Assembly (NCBI GenBank): GCA_905198575.1 | Contig: CAJKDC010000012.1 | Coordinates: 1-38,802, forward strand | Length of the DNA stretch: 38,802 nt | Reading direction: 5' to 3' | Origin: an uncultured Bacteroides sp. | Lineage (GTDB): Bacteria > Bacteroidota > Bacteroidia > Bacteroidales > Bacteroidaceae | Part shown: positions 15,923 to 25,732 of the stretch, piece after piece | Layout: every line of letters begins with the position of its first letter | How positions within the stretch are numbered: position 1 is the stretch's first letter | Notes under the pieces: model-generated | The model's input: the letters and a program-made list of their open reading frames with translations, nothing else | What the model was told of the DNA's origin: nothing | Databases searched by the model: none | Program-made: the position numbers and the translations under genes

Positions 15923-18135
15923 TGGGTAATCTTTTTAAAATTCAGACTTAAGCTGTTCAACACTACACTGACTGAGCTGCATGCCATAGCTGCACTGGCC
16001 AGCATTGGGTTAAGCAGGATACCATAGAACGGGTAAAGGATTCCAGCAGCAACCGGAATTCCTACCATATTATAAATAAAGGCCCAAAACAGGTTCTGAT
16101 GAATCAGACGTACCGTCATGCAGGAAAGCTTAATGGCACGTGGCAACAGATTCAAGTCGGAGGTCATCAGGGTTACCATGGCTACATCCATGGCAATGTC
16201 AGTACCTTTGCCCATTGCAATACTTACATCGGCACGGGCCAATGCTTGCGAATCATTAATTCCATCGCCTATCATAGCGACTTTGTATCCTTGTTGCTGC
16301 AGACCTTTGATTACATTTTCCTTGTCATCGGGTAGTGCCTCAGCCACTACACAGTCGGCACCAATGGCCTGTCCTACCCGTTCGGCAGACTGACGATTGT
16401 CGCCCGTAGCCAAATATACGCGTTTGCCCATAGCCTTGAGTTGTTTCACAGCCTCAACCGAAGTCGGTTTAATCGGGTCGCCTATCTCCACAACCAAAAG
16501 CAACTCATTATCTCTGCCAAAATACACCAGACTGTTTCCGCTATCCTGAAGTTGGGAACACAGGGCCTGCGCATCAGTCGAAAGCGATACGCCAAAATCC
16601 TCCAGAAAACGATGACTGCCTGCCCAGTACTTGCCATTTTGTGATACTGCGGTCACCCCTTTGCCTACCTGATTCTGAAAGTCGGAAACAACTACCGGAT
16701 AGGTTGCTGCCGAAAGATATTGCAAGATGGCACCTGCCAGCGGATGCTCAGAGTGTTGCTCCATACTGCATAAAATAGAAGCATCTGCCGGCATAAAGCC
16801 TGCCAACTCATGCCAGCCCGTTACCTCGGGCTTTCCTGCAGTTACGGTTCCGGTTTTATCGAGTACGACTACTGATACGTCTTTAAGCTGTTCCAAAGCA
16901 ACGGCATCTTTTATAAGAACATGCTCGGTAGCGGCCTTGCCCAGTCCCACCATCAACGCAGTTGGAGTAGCCAGACCAAGGGCACACGGACAAGCTATGA
17001 CCAATACCGATACGGTTGAAAGCAGTGCATACGAGAAAGCGCCACTTCCGCCAGCCAGCATCCACACGACAAATGTAAGCAACGACAACGAAACCACCAC
17101 CGGCACAAATACGGCTGTTACCTTGTCAACAATGCGCTGCACAGGTGCTTTCGATCCCTGAGCTTCCTGCACCATGCGGATGATACGTGCCAGCACTGTC
17201 TGCTTACCGACTTGCTCGGCTACAAAAAGAAACGAGCCGTTCTGATTGATAGTTCCCGCCAGAACTTTACTGCCGGTACGCTTGGATACGGGCACCGGCT
17301 CCCCGCTAATCATACTTTCGTCTACGTAAGAATCGCCATCGGTCACTGTTCCATCTACCGGAATCTGTTCGCCGGGACGTACCCGGACAGTATCTCCCTT
17401 GCAAATAGCAGCTACAGCAACCTCTACCTCTTTACCCTGCTGGATGATATGCGCAGTAGCGGGTTGCAAGCCCATCAGTTTACGAATGGCCGATGAGGTT
17501 TTTCCCTTGGCCTTTTCCTCCATCAGCTTACCTGTGAGCACAAAGGCGATAATCATAGTAGAAGCTTCGTAATACACATGTGGTTCCAGTCCGCGTGCCG
17601 TCCAGAAAGACACAAAAAACGTATTGAACAAACTAAACAGAAATGCAATAGAGGTACTGAGTGCCACCAGTGTATCCATATTGCTGGTACGCTGCCGAAG
17701 CATTTTCCAAGCATTTACAAAAAACGGACGTCCCGAATACCACAGTACCGGAAGCGAAAGAAAAAGCATCACCCAGCGGGCAACTGCATGCATCCCCATA
17801 AACATACTAATAACAGCTACCGGTAAGGCAAAAGCCCATGCCACGACAGCTCTCTTCTTCAATTCTTTATAATACCGTTCGGCAAGGGCTGCTTGTTCTT
17901 CCTCCTGATGTTCTTCTGCCAGAATCAAGTCGAAACCGATTTTACGGACTTTCGCCTGAATCTGCTCGCGTGTTATCAGGTCGCTGTCATACTCTACAGT
18001 CAGCTGGGCCGCAGCCAGATTAACAGCCGCACTGCTCACCCCTTCCTGTGCCTTTACCACCTTTTCTATATTATTGGCGCATGCAGCACAATGCATGCCT
18101 GTCACAGGACAGGTTTCTTTTATTATCTTGCTCAT
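15919..18135 (-). CDS. copA: Copper-exporting P1B-ATPase
   Basis: This 738-residue pump exports Cu(I). It has one N-terminal heavy-metal domain with GMHCAAC (Cys16, Cys19), then transmembrane helices, an actuator domain with SGEPVPV, the membrane metal site CPC (382-384) in the copper form CPCALGLATP, the phosphorylation site Asp426 in DKTGTV, and a GDGINDSQAL hinge. The start at 18135 (MSKIIKE) is chosen because an upstream ATG at 18165 would lie beside the -7 element. No copper-sensing regulator lies next to it. lipB follows with a 4-base overlap. Confidence 0.93.
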   Translation of the reverse strand: MSKIIKETCPVTGMHCAACANNIEKVVKAQEGVSSAAVNLAAAQLTVEYDSDLITREQIQAKVRKIGFDLILAEEHQEEEQAALAERYYKELKKRAVVAWAFALPVAVISMFMGMHAVARWVMLFLSLPVLWYSGRPFFVNAWKMLRQRTSNMDTLVALSTSIAFLFSLFNTFFVSFWTARGLEPHVYYEASTMIIAFVLTGKLMEEKAKGKTSSAIRKLMGLQPATAHIIQQGKEVEVAVAAICKGDTVRVRPGEQIPVDGTVTDGDSYVDESMISGEPVPVSKRTGSKVLAGTINQNGSFLFVAEQVGKQTVLARIIRMVQEAQGSKAPVQRIVDKVTAVFVPVVVSLSLLTFVVWMLAGGSGAFSYALLSTVSVLVIACPCALGLATPTALMVGLGKAATEHVLIKDAVALEQLKDVSVVVLDKTGTVTAGKPEVTGWHELAGFMPADASILCSMEQHSEHPLAGAILQYLSAATYPVVVSDFQNQVGKGVTAVSQNGKYWAGSHRFLEDFGVSLSTDAQALCSQLQDSGNSLVYFGRDNELLLVVEIGDPIKPTSVEAVKQLKAMGKRVYLATGDNRQSAERVGQAIGADCVVAEALPDDKENVIKGLQQQGYKVAMIGDGINDSQALARADVSIAMGKGTDIAMDVAMVTLMTSDLNLLPRAIKLSCMTVRLIHQNLFWAFIYNMVGIPVAAGILYPFYGILLNPMLASAAMACSSVSVVLNSLSLNFKKITQ

Positions 18136-18162
18136 ACCTATTCGTTTTATGCAATTACATTG

Positions 18163-18170
18163 CAAATGTA
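18163..18170 (-). promoter_or_regulatory. -7 element of copA
   Basis: On the minus strand TACATTTG matches TAnnTTTG. A TTTG at 18195-18198 is 24 bases away, longer than the usual 19-21, so the promoter may be weak or activated. Confidence 0.5.
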
Positions 18171-18248
18171 AAAAAAACTAAGCACAAGAAGTAGCAAAGA
18201 AATCGAATTAAATTACATTTTTTAAGCGTTCGTTTCAGTAAGTTGTTT

Positions 18249-18256
18249 TATATTTG
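18249..18256 (+). promoter_or_regulatory. -7 element of the DUF3298-type lipoprotein gene
   Basis: TATATTTG matches TAnnTTTG and lies 48 bases before the start at 18305. No TTTG is found at the normal -33 distance. Confidence 0.4.
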
Positions 18257-18304
18257 TAAAAGACAATAATAAAGAAAAATACCCCGCTAAAACTATAAAG
18301 GATT

Positions 18305-19153
18305 ATGACAAACAAACCTTATCTTCTTTACAGTGTAATATGCTGTATGACGGGAAGTTTTATTTTTGCCGGTTGCATAGAACAAAAGCAAAAGCCAACC
18401 CCCAGCATAGAAATTCTCAGTTCGGATACTACTGTACACCTGCTGGGCGACCCGCAGTCACCGGGCTGTAAGATGAGTATCGAGTATGCATATCTGAAAC
18501 CAGCTGAACAGAGTGACAGCATCAGTGCTTCCATCTCTAACCTCTTGCAAAAAGCTGTGTTAGGAGAACAGTATGCCAACATCCCAGTGCAGGAAGCCAT
18601 TAATGCTTTCAAAGACAATTATACCCAACGCTATATCAAAGATGTAGAACCGCTGTACCAGTCTGAGTTGAAGAAAAAGAAGGACAAAGAAGACCTGCCT
18701 TCGTGGTATAATTACGAGTATTCACTCACTACTGATCTGAAAAAAGGGAAAGACGGAGTATGGAACTATACATGTACTACCTTCGAATATACTGGTGGTG
18801 CCCATCCCAATACCCGCATAAAATGGTTTAACATCGAAGAGCAAAGCGGCAAACTGCTTGAAAAAGCAGATGTCTTTGCAGCCGGTAAAGACAAAGAAAT
18901 ATGCGCCCTCCTGATGCCGAAACTGATGGAATATGTAAACGAAAAAATGGATACAGACACCATCAGCACGTTAGAAGGATTGCAGAATGCAGGAGTTCTG
19001 ATGGATACAGACTTGTTTGTTCCCGATAATTTCCTGCTATCCGAAGAGGGTGTCTCATTCCTTTATAACCAGTATGATATCGCCCCTTATTCCATGGGCT
19101 GTATCACACTCACCTTGCCTTACGAAGACATTAATGCATACCTCATTAAATAA
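18305..19153 (+). CDS. DUF3298/DUF4163-type (RsiV-like) lipoprotein
   Basis: This 282-residue protein has a lipoprotein signal with the lipobox FAGC (Cys24), so it is anchored in a membrane facing the periplasm. The body matches the DUF4163 plus DUF3298 arrangement: an N-terminal part around YAYLKPAEQSDSIS and a C-terminal part with FEYTGGAHPNTR, followed by LLSEEGVSFLYNQYDIAPYS. In Bacillus RsiV this fold binds lysozyme, but in Bacteroidales the role is unknown. rsmG starts 20 bases after the stop, so it probably leads the operon with rsmG, the MBL gene and gcvP. Confidence 0.75.
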   Translation: MTNKPYLLYSVICCMTGSFIFAGCIEQKQKPTPSIEILSSDTTVHLLGDPQSPGCKMSIEYAYLKPAEQSDSISASISNLLQKAVLGEQYANIPVQEAINAFKDNYTQRYIKDVEPLYQSELKKKKDKEDLPSWYNYEYSLTTDLKKGKDGVWNYTCTTFEYTGGAHPNTRIKWFNIEEQSGKLLEKADVFAAGKDKEICALLMPKLMEYVNEKMDTDTISTLEGLQNAGVLMDTDLFVPDNFLLSEEGVSFLYNQYDIAPYSMGCITLTLPYEDINAYLIK

Positions 19154-19173
19154 CGTTTACGACTATATCATAA

Positions 19174-19800
19174 ATGGACATTATTCTGAAATATTTCAAA
19201 AACCTTTCTGATACACAGAAAGAGCAATTTGCGGCCTTGTACGACTTGTACACAGACTGGAACAGCAAGATTAACGTGATTTCACGCAAAGATATTACCA
19301 ATCTATACGAGCACCATGTGCTGCATTCACTCGGTATTGCCGAAGTAATCCGTTTCAAGCCAGGCACCCGTGTAATGGATCTGGGCACAGGAGGCGGCTT
19401 TCCGGGTATCCCTTTGGCTATCATGTTTCCTGAAACTCAGTTTCATCTGGTTGACAGTATCGGCAAGAAAGTAAAGGTTGCCACCGAAATTGCTTCGGCC
19501 ATCGGACTGAAAAACGTTACTACACGCCACTGCCGCGCTGAAGAGGAAAAAGCTGAGTTCGATTTCGTAGTAAGCCGTGCTGTAATGCCGCTTACCGACC
19601 TGCTCAAGATTATCCGCAAAAACATCAGCCGCGAGCAGCAGAATGCCTTGCCCAACGGTCTGATTTGTCTGAAAGGCGGCGAGCTGGCCAACGAAGTAAT
19701 GCCCGTAAAGAACCAGACTGAGATATACGATTTGAAGAATTACTTCGAGGAAGAATTCTTCGAAACCAAGAAAGTGGTTTACGTTACTGTAAACAAGTAA
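19174..19800 (+). CDS. rsmG: 16S rRNA (guanine527-N7)-methyltransferase RsmG
   Basis: This 208-residue SAM-dependent enzyme methylates G527 of 16S rRNA. The SAM site MDLGTGGGFPGIPLA (68-82) is the RsmG signature, followed by HLVDSIGKKVKV and VSRAVMPL. Length is normal and no change is seen in the key motifs. Loss of this enzyme is known in other bacteria to give low-level streptomycin resistance; here the gene is intact. It sits between a lipoprotein gene and an MBL hydrolase gene at 20-21 base spacing. Confidence 0.95.
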   Translation: MDIILKYFKNLSDTQKEQFAALYDLYTDWNSKINVISRKDITNLYEHHVLHSLGIAEVIRFKPGTRVMDLGTGGGFPGIPLAIMFPETQFHLVDSIGKKVKVATEIASAIGLKNVTTRHCRAEEEKAEFDFVVSRAVMPLTDLLKIIRKNISREQQNALPNGLICLKGGELANEVMPVKNQTEIYDLKNYFEEEFFETKKVVYVTVNK

Positions 19801-19821
19801 TTTATCCGAATACATGACACC

Positions 19822-20460
19822 ATGAAAATCAAACGTTTTGAATTTAATATGTTTCCGGTAAACTGCTATGTGTTGTCCGATGAAACTAACGAGGCTGTAA
19901 TCATTGACCCGGGATGCTTCTATCCCGAAGAATGCGTACAGCTGAAAAACTATATAACAGCCAATAACTTGGTCCCCAAGCATCTGCTGAATACCCACCT
20001 GCACTTAGACCACATCTTCGGCAATCCGTTTGTATCACGCGAGTTCAACCTGCAGCCCGAAGGTGGCCAGCAGGATGAATTTTGGATTGAGCAGGCCCCC
20101 ATGCAGGCCCGCATGTTCGGCTTTACCATCAATGAGCAGCCCATCTCGCTGGGGAAATACATTATGGATGGTGACATTATCCGTTTCGGAAATACTGAAC
20201 TGGAAGCCATCCATGTTCCGGGACACTCTCCGGGTAGCATGGTGTATTACTGCAAACAGGAAAAATGCATGTTCAGCGGTGATGTACTGTTTCAGGGAAG
20301 CATCGGCCGTGCCGACCTGGCTGGAGGCAACTTCGAAGAGTTGCGTGAGGGTATTTGCAGCCGCCTATTCTGCCTGCCTAACGATACAACCGTATATCCG
20401 GGACATGGCGGTATGACTACCATCGGAGCCGAAAAGCTGGAGAACCCGTTTTTCAGATAA
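19822..20460 (+). CDS. MBL-fold metallohydrolase, glyoxalase II-like
   Basis: This 212-residue protein has the metallo-beta-lactamase fold with the metal motif HLHLDH (59-64), then GHSPGS, FSGDVLF and VYPGHG, which supply the remaining metal ligands. It resembles single-domain glyoxalase II-like hydrolases that cleave thioesters such as S-lactoylglutathione or related compounds; the true substrate is not known. No signal peptide is present, so it is cytosolic. It lies 21 bases after rsmG and 33 bases before gcvP. Confidence 0.88.
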   Translation: MKIKRFEFNMFPVNCYVLSDETNEAVIIDPGCFYPEECVQLKNYITANNLVPKHLLNTHLHLDHIFGNPFVSREFNLQPEGGQQDEFWIEQAPMQARMFGFTINEQPISLGKYIMDGDIIRFGNTELEAIHVPGHSPGSMVYYCKQEKCMFSGDVLFQGSIGRADLAGGNFEELREGICSRLFCLPNDTTVYPGHGGMTTIGAEKLENPFFR

Positions 20461-20493
20461 AAAAAGACAAACCCATTATAACCTTGAATAATC

Positions 20494-23343
20494 ATGAAAA
20501 CAGATGTTTTTGCCAACCGGCATATAGGTATCCATGAAACCGATTTGCCGGAAATGTTAGAGAAGATAGGAGTCAAAAGTCTGGATGAACTCATCAACAA
20601 GACTATTCCTTCGAAAATTCGCCTGAAAGCGCCCCTGGCACTGAATCCGCCAATGACCGAACGCGCTTTCATGGAACACATGGCAGTGCTGGCCGCCAAG
20701 AACAAGATGTATACATCGTACATTGGCTGTGGATGGTACGATACCATCACTCCGGCTGTCATTCAACGAAACATCTTCGAAAATCCGGTATGGTATACCT
20801 CGTATACTCCTTATCAGACCGAAATCTCTCAGGGACGACTGGAGGCTTTGATGAATTTCCAGACCGTAATTTCGGACCTTACTGCCATGCCGTTGGCCAA
20901 CTGCTCCCTGCTGGATGAGGCTACTGCAGCTGCCGAAGCGGCTGCCATGATGCATGCCTTACGCAGCCGTCAGCAGCAGAAAGAGGGTGCCAATACATTA
21001 TTTGTCGACGAAGAAATCTTCCCACAGACACTGGCTGTTATCCAAACCAGAGCCATTCCGCAGGGAATGAACATAAAGGTGGGAAGTTTTAAGGAACTGG
21101 AATTTACGCCCGACATCTTTGCCTGCATCATTCAGTATCCCAACAACAGCGGAAACGTAGAAGACTACCGTGCTTTCACCGAAAAGGCGCATGCAGCCAA
21201 TTGTAAAGTAGCCGTGGCTGCCGACATCATGAGCCTTGTACTGCTGCTGCCTCCCGGCGAATGGGGTGCCGATATTGTATTCGGTTCCAGCCAACGTCTG
21301 GGTACACCCCTATTCTACGGCGGACCGTCGGCCGGCTATTTTGCAACCCGCGACGAATTCAAGCGTAACATGCCGGGACGTATCATCGGCCTCTCAAAAG
21401 ACAAATACGGCAAGATTTGCTACCGCATGGCACTGCAGACACGCGAACAGCACATCAAACGCGAAAAAGCCACATCCAATATCTGTACAGCTCAGGCACT
21501 GCTGGCTACCATGGCCGGTATGTATGCGGTCTATCACGGACCGGAAGGCCTGAAGGATATTGCAAAACGTATCCATAGCATTGCTACCTATCTGAACAAG
21601 GTACTTACCCGACTGGGATACCGTCAGAAAAATGAGCTTTTCTTCGATACCCTGCGACTGGAACTCCCCGACCAGGTTACTCCTCAGAAAATACGTACCA
21701 TCGCCTTGAGCAAGGAAATCAATCTGCGCTATTTCGAAAATGGCGATGTTGGTGTCAGCGTGGATGAAACGACGGATATCAAGGACATCAACCTGCTGGT
21801 ATCCGTGTTTGCCATTGCAGCCGAACAGGCACTTCAGGAAGTAGAAGATATTCCTGAAGCCTCATCCATCACCCGCGAGCTACGTAGACGGACAGGTTTC
21901 CTCAGCCATGAAGTATTCAACAAGTACCACACGGAAACAGAAATGATGCGCTACATCAAGCGGCTGGACCGTCAGGATATTTCACTCACCCACTCTATGA
22001 TTTCACTGGGTTCGTGCACCATGAAGCTGAATGCTGCAGCCGAACTGATTCCGCTTAGCAACGGTGCCTTGATGAACTTGCATCCGCTGGTTCCCGAAGA
22101 CCAGGCACAAGGCTATCTGGAAATGATTCATAATCTGGGCGAGCAGTTGAAAGTCATCACCGGCTTCGAAGGAGTTTCTCTGCAACCCAATTCAGGAGCA
22201 GCCGGCGAGTATACCGGTCTGCGCGTCATCCGGAGTTATCTGGAAAGCATCGGACAAGGCGAACGCGACCTCATTCTGATTCCGGCATCGGCTCACGGCA
22301 CCAATCCGGCATCGGCTATTCAGGCGGGTTACCGCACACTGACCTGTGCTTGTGATGAGAAAGGAAATGTCGATGTAAACGACCTGAAGCAGAAAGCAGA
22401 AGAGAATAAAGACAAGCTGGCTGCCCTTATGATTACTTATCCGTCTACACACGGCATCTTCGAAACCGAAATCATGGAAATCTGCAAGATTATCCATAAG
22501 TGCGGCGGACAGGTGTACATGGATGGTGCCAACATGAACGGACAGGTAGGACTGACAAACCCCGGAACCATCGGAGCCGACGTATGTCACCTCAATCTGC
22601 ACAAAACCTTTGCCAGCCCGCACGGTGGCGGCGGTCCGGGTGTAGGCCCTATCTGCGTAGCGGCTCACCTTATTCCGTTCCTGCCGGGACACCCGTCTTT
22701 GGAGCACAAGCAAAACACTGTTTCAGCCGCACCATACGGCAGTGCCGGCATCATGCCTATTACCTACGGATACATCTGCATGATGGGTGAAGCCGGACTG
22801 ACCCGCACTACCCAGACTGCCATTCTGAATGCCAACTATCTGGCTGCCTGCCTCAAGGACAGCTATGGTGTGGTATATAGAGGTGCCAACGGTTTTGTAG
22901 GACACGAAATGATTCTGGAGTGCAGAAAGGTACACGAAGAAACAGGTATCAGTGAAAACGATATAGCCAAACGTCTGATGGACTACGGTTATCATGCGCC
23001 TACTCTGTCGTTCCCCGTACACGGTACGCTGATGATTGAACCTACCGAAAGCGAAAGTCTGGCCGAATTGAAGAATTTCGTCGCCACCATGGAAGAGATT
23101 TATCACGAAATAGAAGAAGTGAAAAACGGCGATGCCGACAAGACCGACAATGTACTGATAAATGCTCCCCATCCGGAATACGAAGTCGTAGGCAATGAAT
23201 GGCGGCATGGCTATAGCCGTGAAAAGGCTGCATATCCGATTGCGTCAGTCCGCGAGAATAAGTTCTGGATTAACGTAGCCAGAGTAGACAATACGCTGGG
23301 CGACCGCAAGCTCCTGCCTACCCGTTACGGCAAGTTCGACTGA
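20494..23343 (+). CDS. gcvP: Glycine dehydrogenase (decarboxylating), P protein
   Basis: This 949-residue protein is the single-chain P protein of the glycine cleavage system. It decarboxylates glycine with PLP and passes the aminomethyl group to the lipoylated H protein. The N-terminal half (about 1-445) and C-terminal half (about 460-949) are the two homologous domains. The PLP lysine is Lys704 in NLHKTF, followed by the glycine-rich PHGGGGPG. Other signatures include SLGSCTMKLN and PASAHGTNPASA. Length is full. The T, H and L proteins are not in this window. It converges on fhs, another one-carbon gene. Confidence 0.97.
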   Translation: MKTDVFANRHIGIHETDLPEMLEKIGVKSLDELINKTIPSKIRLKAPLALNPPMTERAFMEHMAVLAAKNKMYTSYIGCGWYDTITPAVIQRNIFENPVWYTSYTPYQTEISQGRLEALMNFQTVISDLTAMPLANCSLLDEATAAAEAAAMMHALRSRQQQKEGANTLFVDEEIFPQTLAVIQTRAIPQGMNIKVGSFKELEFTPDIFACIIQYPNNSGNVEDYRAFTEKAHAANCKVAVAADIMSLVLLLPPGEWGADIVFGSSQRLGTPLFYGGPSAGYFATRDEFKRNMPGRIIGLSKDKYGKICYRMALQTREQHIKREKATSNICTAQALLATMAGMYAVYHGPEGLKDIAKRIHSIATYLNKVLTRLGYRQKNELFFDTLRLELPDQVTPQKIRTIALSKEINLRYFENGDVGVSVDETTDIKDINLLVSVFAIAAEQALQEVEDIPEASSITRELRRRTGFLSHEVFNKYHTETEMMRYIKRLDRQDISLTHSMISLGSCTMKLNAAAELIPLSNGALMNLHPLVPEDQAQGYLEMIHNLGEQLKVITGFEGVSLQPNSGAAGEYTGLRVIRSYLESIGQGERDLILIPASAHGTNPASAIQAGYRTLTCACDEKGNVDVNDLKQKAEENKDKLAALMITYPSTHGIFETEIMEICKIIHKCGGQVYMDGANMNGQVGLTNPGTIGADVCHLNLHKTFASPHGGGGPGVGPICVAAHLIPFLPGHPSLEHKQNTVSAAPYGSAGIMPITYGYICMMGEAGLTRTTQTAILNANYLAACLKDSYGVVYRGANGFVGHEMILECRKVHEETGISENDIAKRLMDYGYHAPTLSFPVHGTLMIEPTESESLAELKNFVATMEEIYHEIEEVKNGDADKTDNVLINAPHPEYEVVGNEWRHGYSREKAAYPIASVRENKFWINVARVDNTLGDRKLLPTRYGKFD

Positions 23344-23375
23344 CCGCATACAAGCGTAGATGTTAATACATAAAG

Positions 23376-23420
23376 AAAGCTCCTTGCAAAATCTTCATCC
23401 CGAAGTTTGCAAGGAGCTTT
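23376..23420. terminator. Bidirectional terminator between gcvP and fhs
   Basis: AAAGCTCCTTGCAAA (23376-23390) pairs perfectly with TTTGCAAGGAGCTTT (23406-23420) around a 15-base loop, with T-rich sequence following on the plus strand and TTTCTTTA on the minus strand. Confidence 0.88.
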
Positions 23421-23446
23421 TATTTTACCAGTGAAAGAACGATTCT

Positions 23447-25114
23447 TTAAGACAATCCTTCAATTTCACCGTTTACAATATCAATGTGCAATGCCTGCGG
23501 AACCTTTGGCAGACCCGGCATACGCATGATTTCGCCTGCTACAATAACCAGCATTTCAGCTCCGGCATTGATTACGATATCGCGCACCGCAAAGTTGAAG
23601 CCGCTTGCCACACCATACTGTGTAGCATCTGTAGAGAACGAATACTGTGTCTTCGCAATACAGATCGGGAAGTTGGTATATCCCAGTTCCTCAATCATCT
23701 TCAGTTTCTTACGGGCAGCCGGACCGAAGATAACCTGCTTAGCACCATACATGCCACAAGCAATCTTGGTAACCTTTTCTTCTACGCTGTCTGCTTCTTC
23801 GTAAGCGAAAGTAAGCGGCTGCGAAGGCTGCTTCTCGATGGTATCCACCACCAGATTAGCCAGTTCGATAGCACCGTTACCACCTTCAGCAAAGGCATTG
23901 TTGACAGCAAAGCCTACGCCCATCTCTGCACAGTGCTGACGTACGAATTCAATTTCTTCCTCAGAATCGTTGGCATAACGGTTGAAAGCCACTGCAACAG
24001 TCTGTCCAAACTTGCGGAGATTTTCGATGTGCTTGTCAAGGTTCTTCACACCCTCAACCAGTCCTTCCATATTCGGCTCCTTAATCAAATCCAGACTTAC
24101 GCCACCGTGCATCTTCAAGCCCTGAGCTGTAGCAACAATCAGTGTCAGTTTAGGCTGCAAGCCAGCTTTTCGGCATTTGATGTCGTAGAATTTTTCAGCA
24201 CCCAGATCAGCACCGAAACCAGCTTCAGTGATTACATAGTCAGAGAAAGTCATTGCCAGCTTGGTAGCCAATACAGAGTTACATCCGTGAGCAATGTTGG
24301 CAAACGGACCACCGTGAACAAATGCAGCTGTATGTTCGGTAGTCTGTACCAAGTTCGGCGACAGCGCATCTTTCAGCAATACGGTGATAGCACCTGCCAC
24401 ACCCAGGTCTTTCACAGTAAACGGTTTGTTGTCGATTGTGAAGCCTAAAAGAATATTCTCGATACGGCGACGCAAATCGTCTTCATCCTTAGCCAGACAG
24501 AGAATAGCCATAATTTCGGATGCCGGAGTAATATCAAAGCCAGACTCACGTGTGATACCATTGGTCTTGCCACCCAGACCGGTAACGATGTAACGCAGTG
24601 TACGGTCGTTCACGTCGAGCACACGGTTCCACAGCACTTCCTTCATTGCAAAACCATTGTCGCGGTTCTGATACATATAGTTGTCGAGCAAAGCAGCAAT
24701 CATGTTGTGAGCCGAAGTAATGGCATGGAAGTCACCCGTAAAGTGCAGGTTGATTTTCTCCATCGGCAACACCTGTGCATATCCACCACCGGCTGCACCA
24801 CCCTTCATACCAAAACAAGGACCCAGAGACGGCTCACGAAGCGCACAAATGGCCTTCTTGCCAATCTTGTTCAATCCCAGCGCCAGACCGATAGAAACGG
24901 TAGTCTTACCGATACCGGCTTTGGTTGGTGTGATGGCTGTAACCAGAATCAGGTTACTCTTTTTTACTTTTTCTTCATCAATCAGTGTTTCGGGGACTTT
25001 AGCTATATAACGGCCGTAGTTATGAATCTCTTCAACAGGAATATCATAGTCACGAGCCACTTGCTTAATCTTGGTCAGTTCAATACTGCGAGCAATTTCG
25101 ATATCCGATTTCAT
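23447..25114 (-). CDS. fhs: Formate-tetrahydrofolate ligase
   Basis: This 555-residue enzyme makes 10-formyl-THF from formate, THF and ATP, feeding purine and methionine-initiator synthesis. The nucleotide site TPTKAGIGKTT (62-72) and the signature REPSLGPCFGMKGGAAGG (93-110) are intact. Length is normal for the family (about 555). It is monocistronic, convergent with gcvP, and its -7 element lies 34 bases upstream of the start. Confidence 0.97.
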   Translation of the reverse strand: MKSDIEIARSIELTKIKQVARDYDIPVEEIHNYGRYIAKVPETLIDEEKVKKSNLILVTAITPTKAGIGKTTVSIGLALGLNKIGKKAICALREPSLGPCFGMKGGAAGGGYAQVLPMEKINLHFTGDFHAITSAHNMIAALLDNYMYQNRDNGFAMKEVLWNRVLDVNDRTLRYIVTGLGGKTNGITRESGFDITPASEIMAILCLAKDEDDLRRRIENILLGFTIDNKPFTVKDLGVAGAITVLLKDALSPNLVQTTEHTAAFVHGGPFANIAHGCNSVLATKLAMTFSDYVITEAGFGADLGAEKFYDIKCRKAGLQPKLTLIVATAQGLKMHGGVSLDLIKEPNMEGLVEGVKNLDKHIENLRKFGQTVAVAFNRYANDSEEEIEFVRQHCAEMGVGFAVNNAFAEGGNGAIELANLVVDTIEKQPSQPLTFAYEEADSVEEKVTKIACGMYGAKQVIFGPAARKKLKMIEELGYTNFPICIAKTQYSFSTDATQYGVASGFNFAVRDIVINAGAEMLVIVAGEIMRMPGLPKVPQALHIDIVNGEIEGLS

Positions 25115-25147
25115 AGTTAATTATTAATTTGAAGATTTTTGAAAGTG

Positions 25148-25155
25148 CAAAGTTA
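25148..25155 (-). promoter_or_regulatory. -7 element of fhs
   Basis: On the minus strand TAACTTTG matches TAnnTTTG, 34 bases before the fhs start. It lies 11 bases from the divergent -7 element of the flavoprotein gene. Confidence 0.5.
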
Positions 25156-25166
25156 CAATAATTTGG

Positions 25167-25174
25167 TATATTTG
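25167..25174 (+). promoter_or_regulatory. -7 element of the NimA-like gene
   Basis: TATATTTG matches TAnnTTTG, 58 bases before the start at 25232. A TTTG at 25138-25141 is 25 bases upstream, longer than usual. Confidence 0.45.
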
Positions 25175-25231
25175 CCATGCTGTTTTTAATTATTTTAAAA
25201 AGCATTTTTTTGAATCTCAAGCTATATCATT

Positions 25232-25732
25232 ATGAAATACAAAAACGAAACAGTCCGCAGACAAGACCGCCTGCTGGATTACGAAAAGGCATGCGAATTG
25301 CTGAAATCAGGTGAATACGGGGTACTCTCCATGCAAAGTGACAGTGGCGAAGGTGCTTACGGAATTCCGGTGAACTATGTATGGGACCGCGGCAACTCCA
25401 TCTATCTGCACTGTGCTCCTGCCGGACGCAAGTTGCGGTGCATAGCGCAATGCAACAAGGTTTCTTTCTGTGTGGTAGGACGCACACAGGTGCAGCCAGC
25501 CCAGTTTACGACAGAATATGAAAGTATTGTACTGGAATGCGAAGCCCACGCCAGCCTGCACGAGGCCGAGCGTATGTCGGCTCTGTCATTACTGGTGAGC
25601 AAGTATTCGCCCGACCATAAAGTGGTGGGTATGGAATATGCCGCCAAATCTTTTCACAGGACAGAAATCATTCGTCTGGACATTCTGGAATTCAGCGGTA
25701 AATGCAAGAAAATGGGAGGAAACCATCAATGA
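25232..25732 (+). CDS. NimA-like pyridoxamine-5'-phosphate-oxidase-fold flavoprotein
   Basis: This 166-residue protein belongs to the PNPOx-like split-barrel family that includes the nitroimidazole-resistance proteins NimA-J. It shows YGVLSMQ, then YGIPVNYVWD, YLHCAPAGRKL and VSFCVVGRTQV, the usual order of strands that bind FMN. Bacteroides genomes carry several chromosomal members whose natural substrates are unknown, so 5-nitroimidazole reduction should not be assumed. No insertion sequence, which often drives nim genes, is visible upstream. Its stop overlaps the next start (ATGA), so the two are coupled. Confidence 0.82.
   Translation: MKYKNETVRRQDRLLDYEKACELLKSGEYGVLSMQSDSGEGAYGIPVNYVWDRGNSIYLHCAPAGRKLRCIAQCNKVSFCVVGRTQVQPAQFTTEYESIVLECEAHASLHEAERMSALSLLVSKYSPDHKVVGMEYAAKSFHRTEIIRLDILEFSGKCKKMGGNHQ

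Noticed and set aside
23486..24448. Long open frame of 320 codons opposite fhs
   Set aside because: It lies wholly antisense to a well-conserved enzyme gene, shows no family resemblance, and arises from the codon bias of fhs.
25232..25732. Metronidazole-resistance nim gene
   Set aside because: The protein only shares the fold; nothing in the sequence shows nitroimidazole reduction, and no activating insertion sequence lies upstream.
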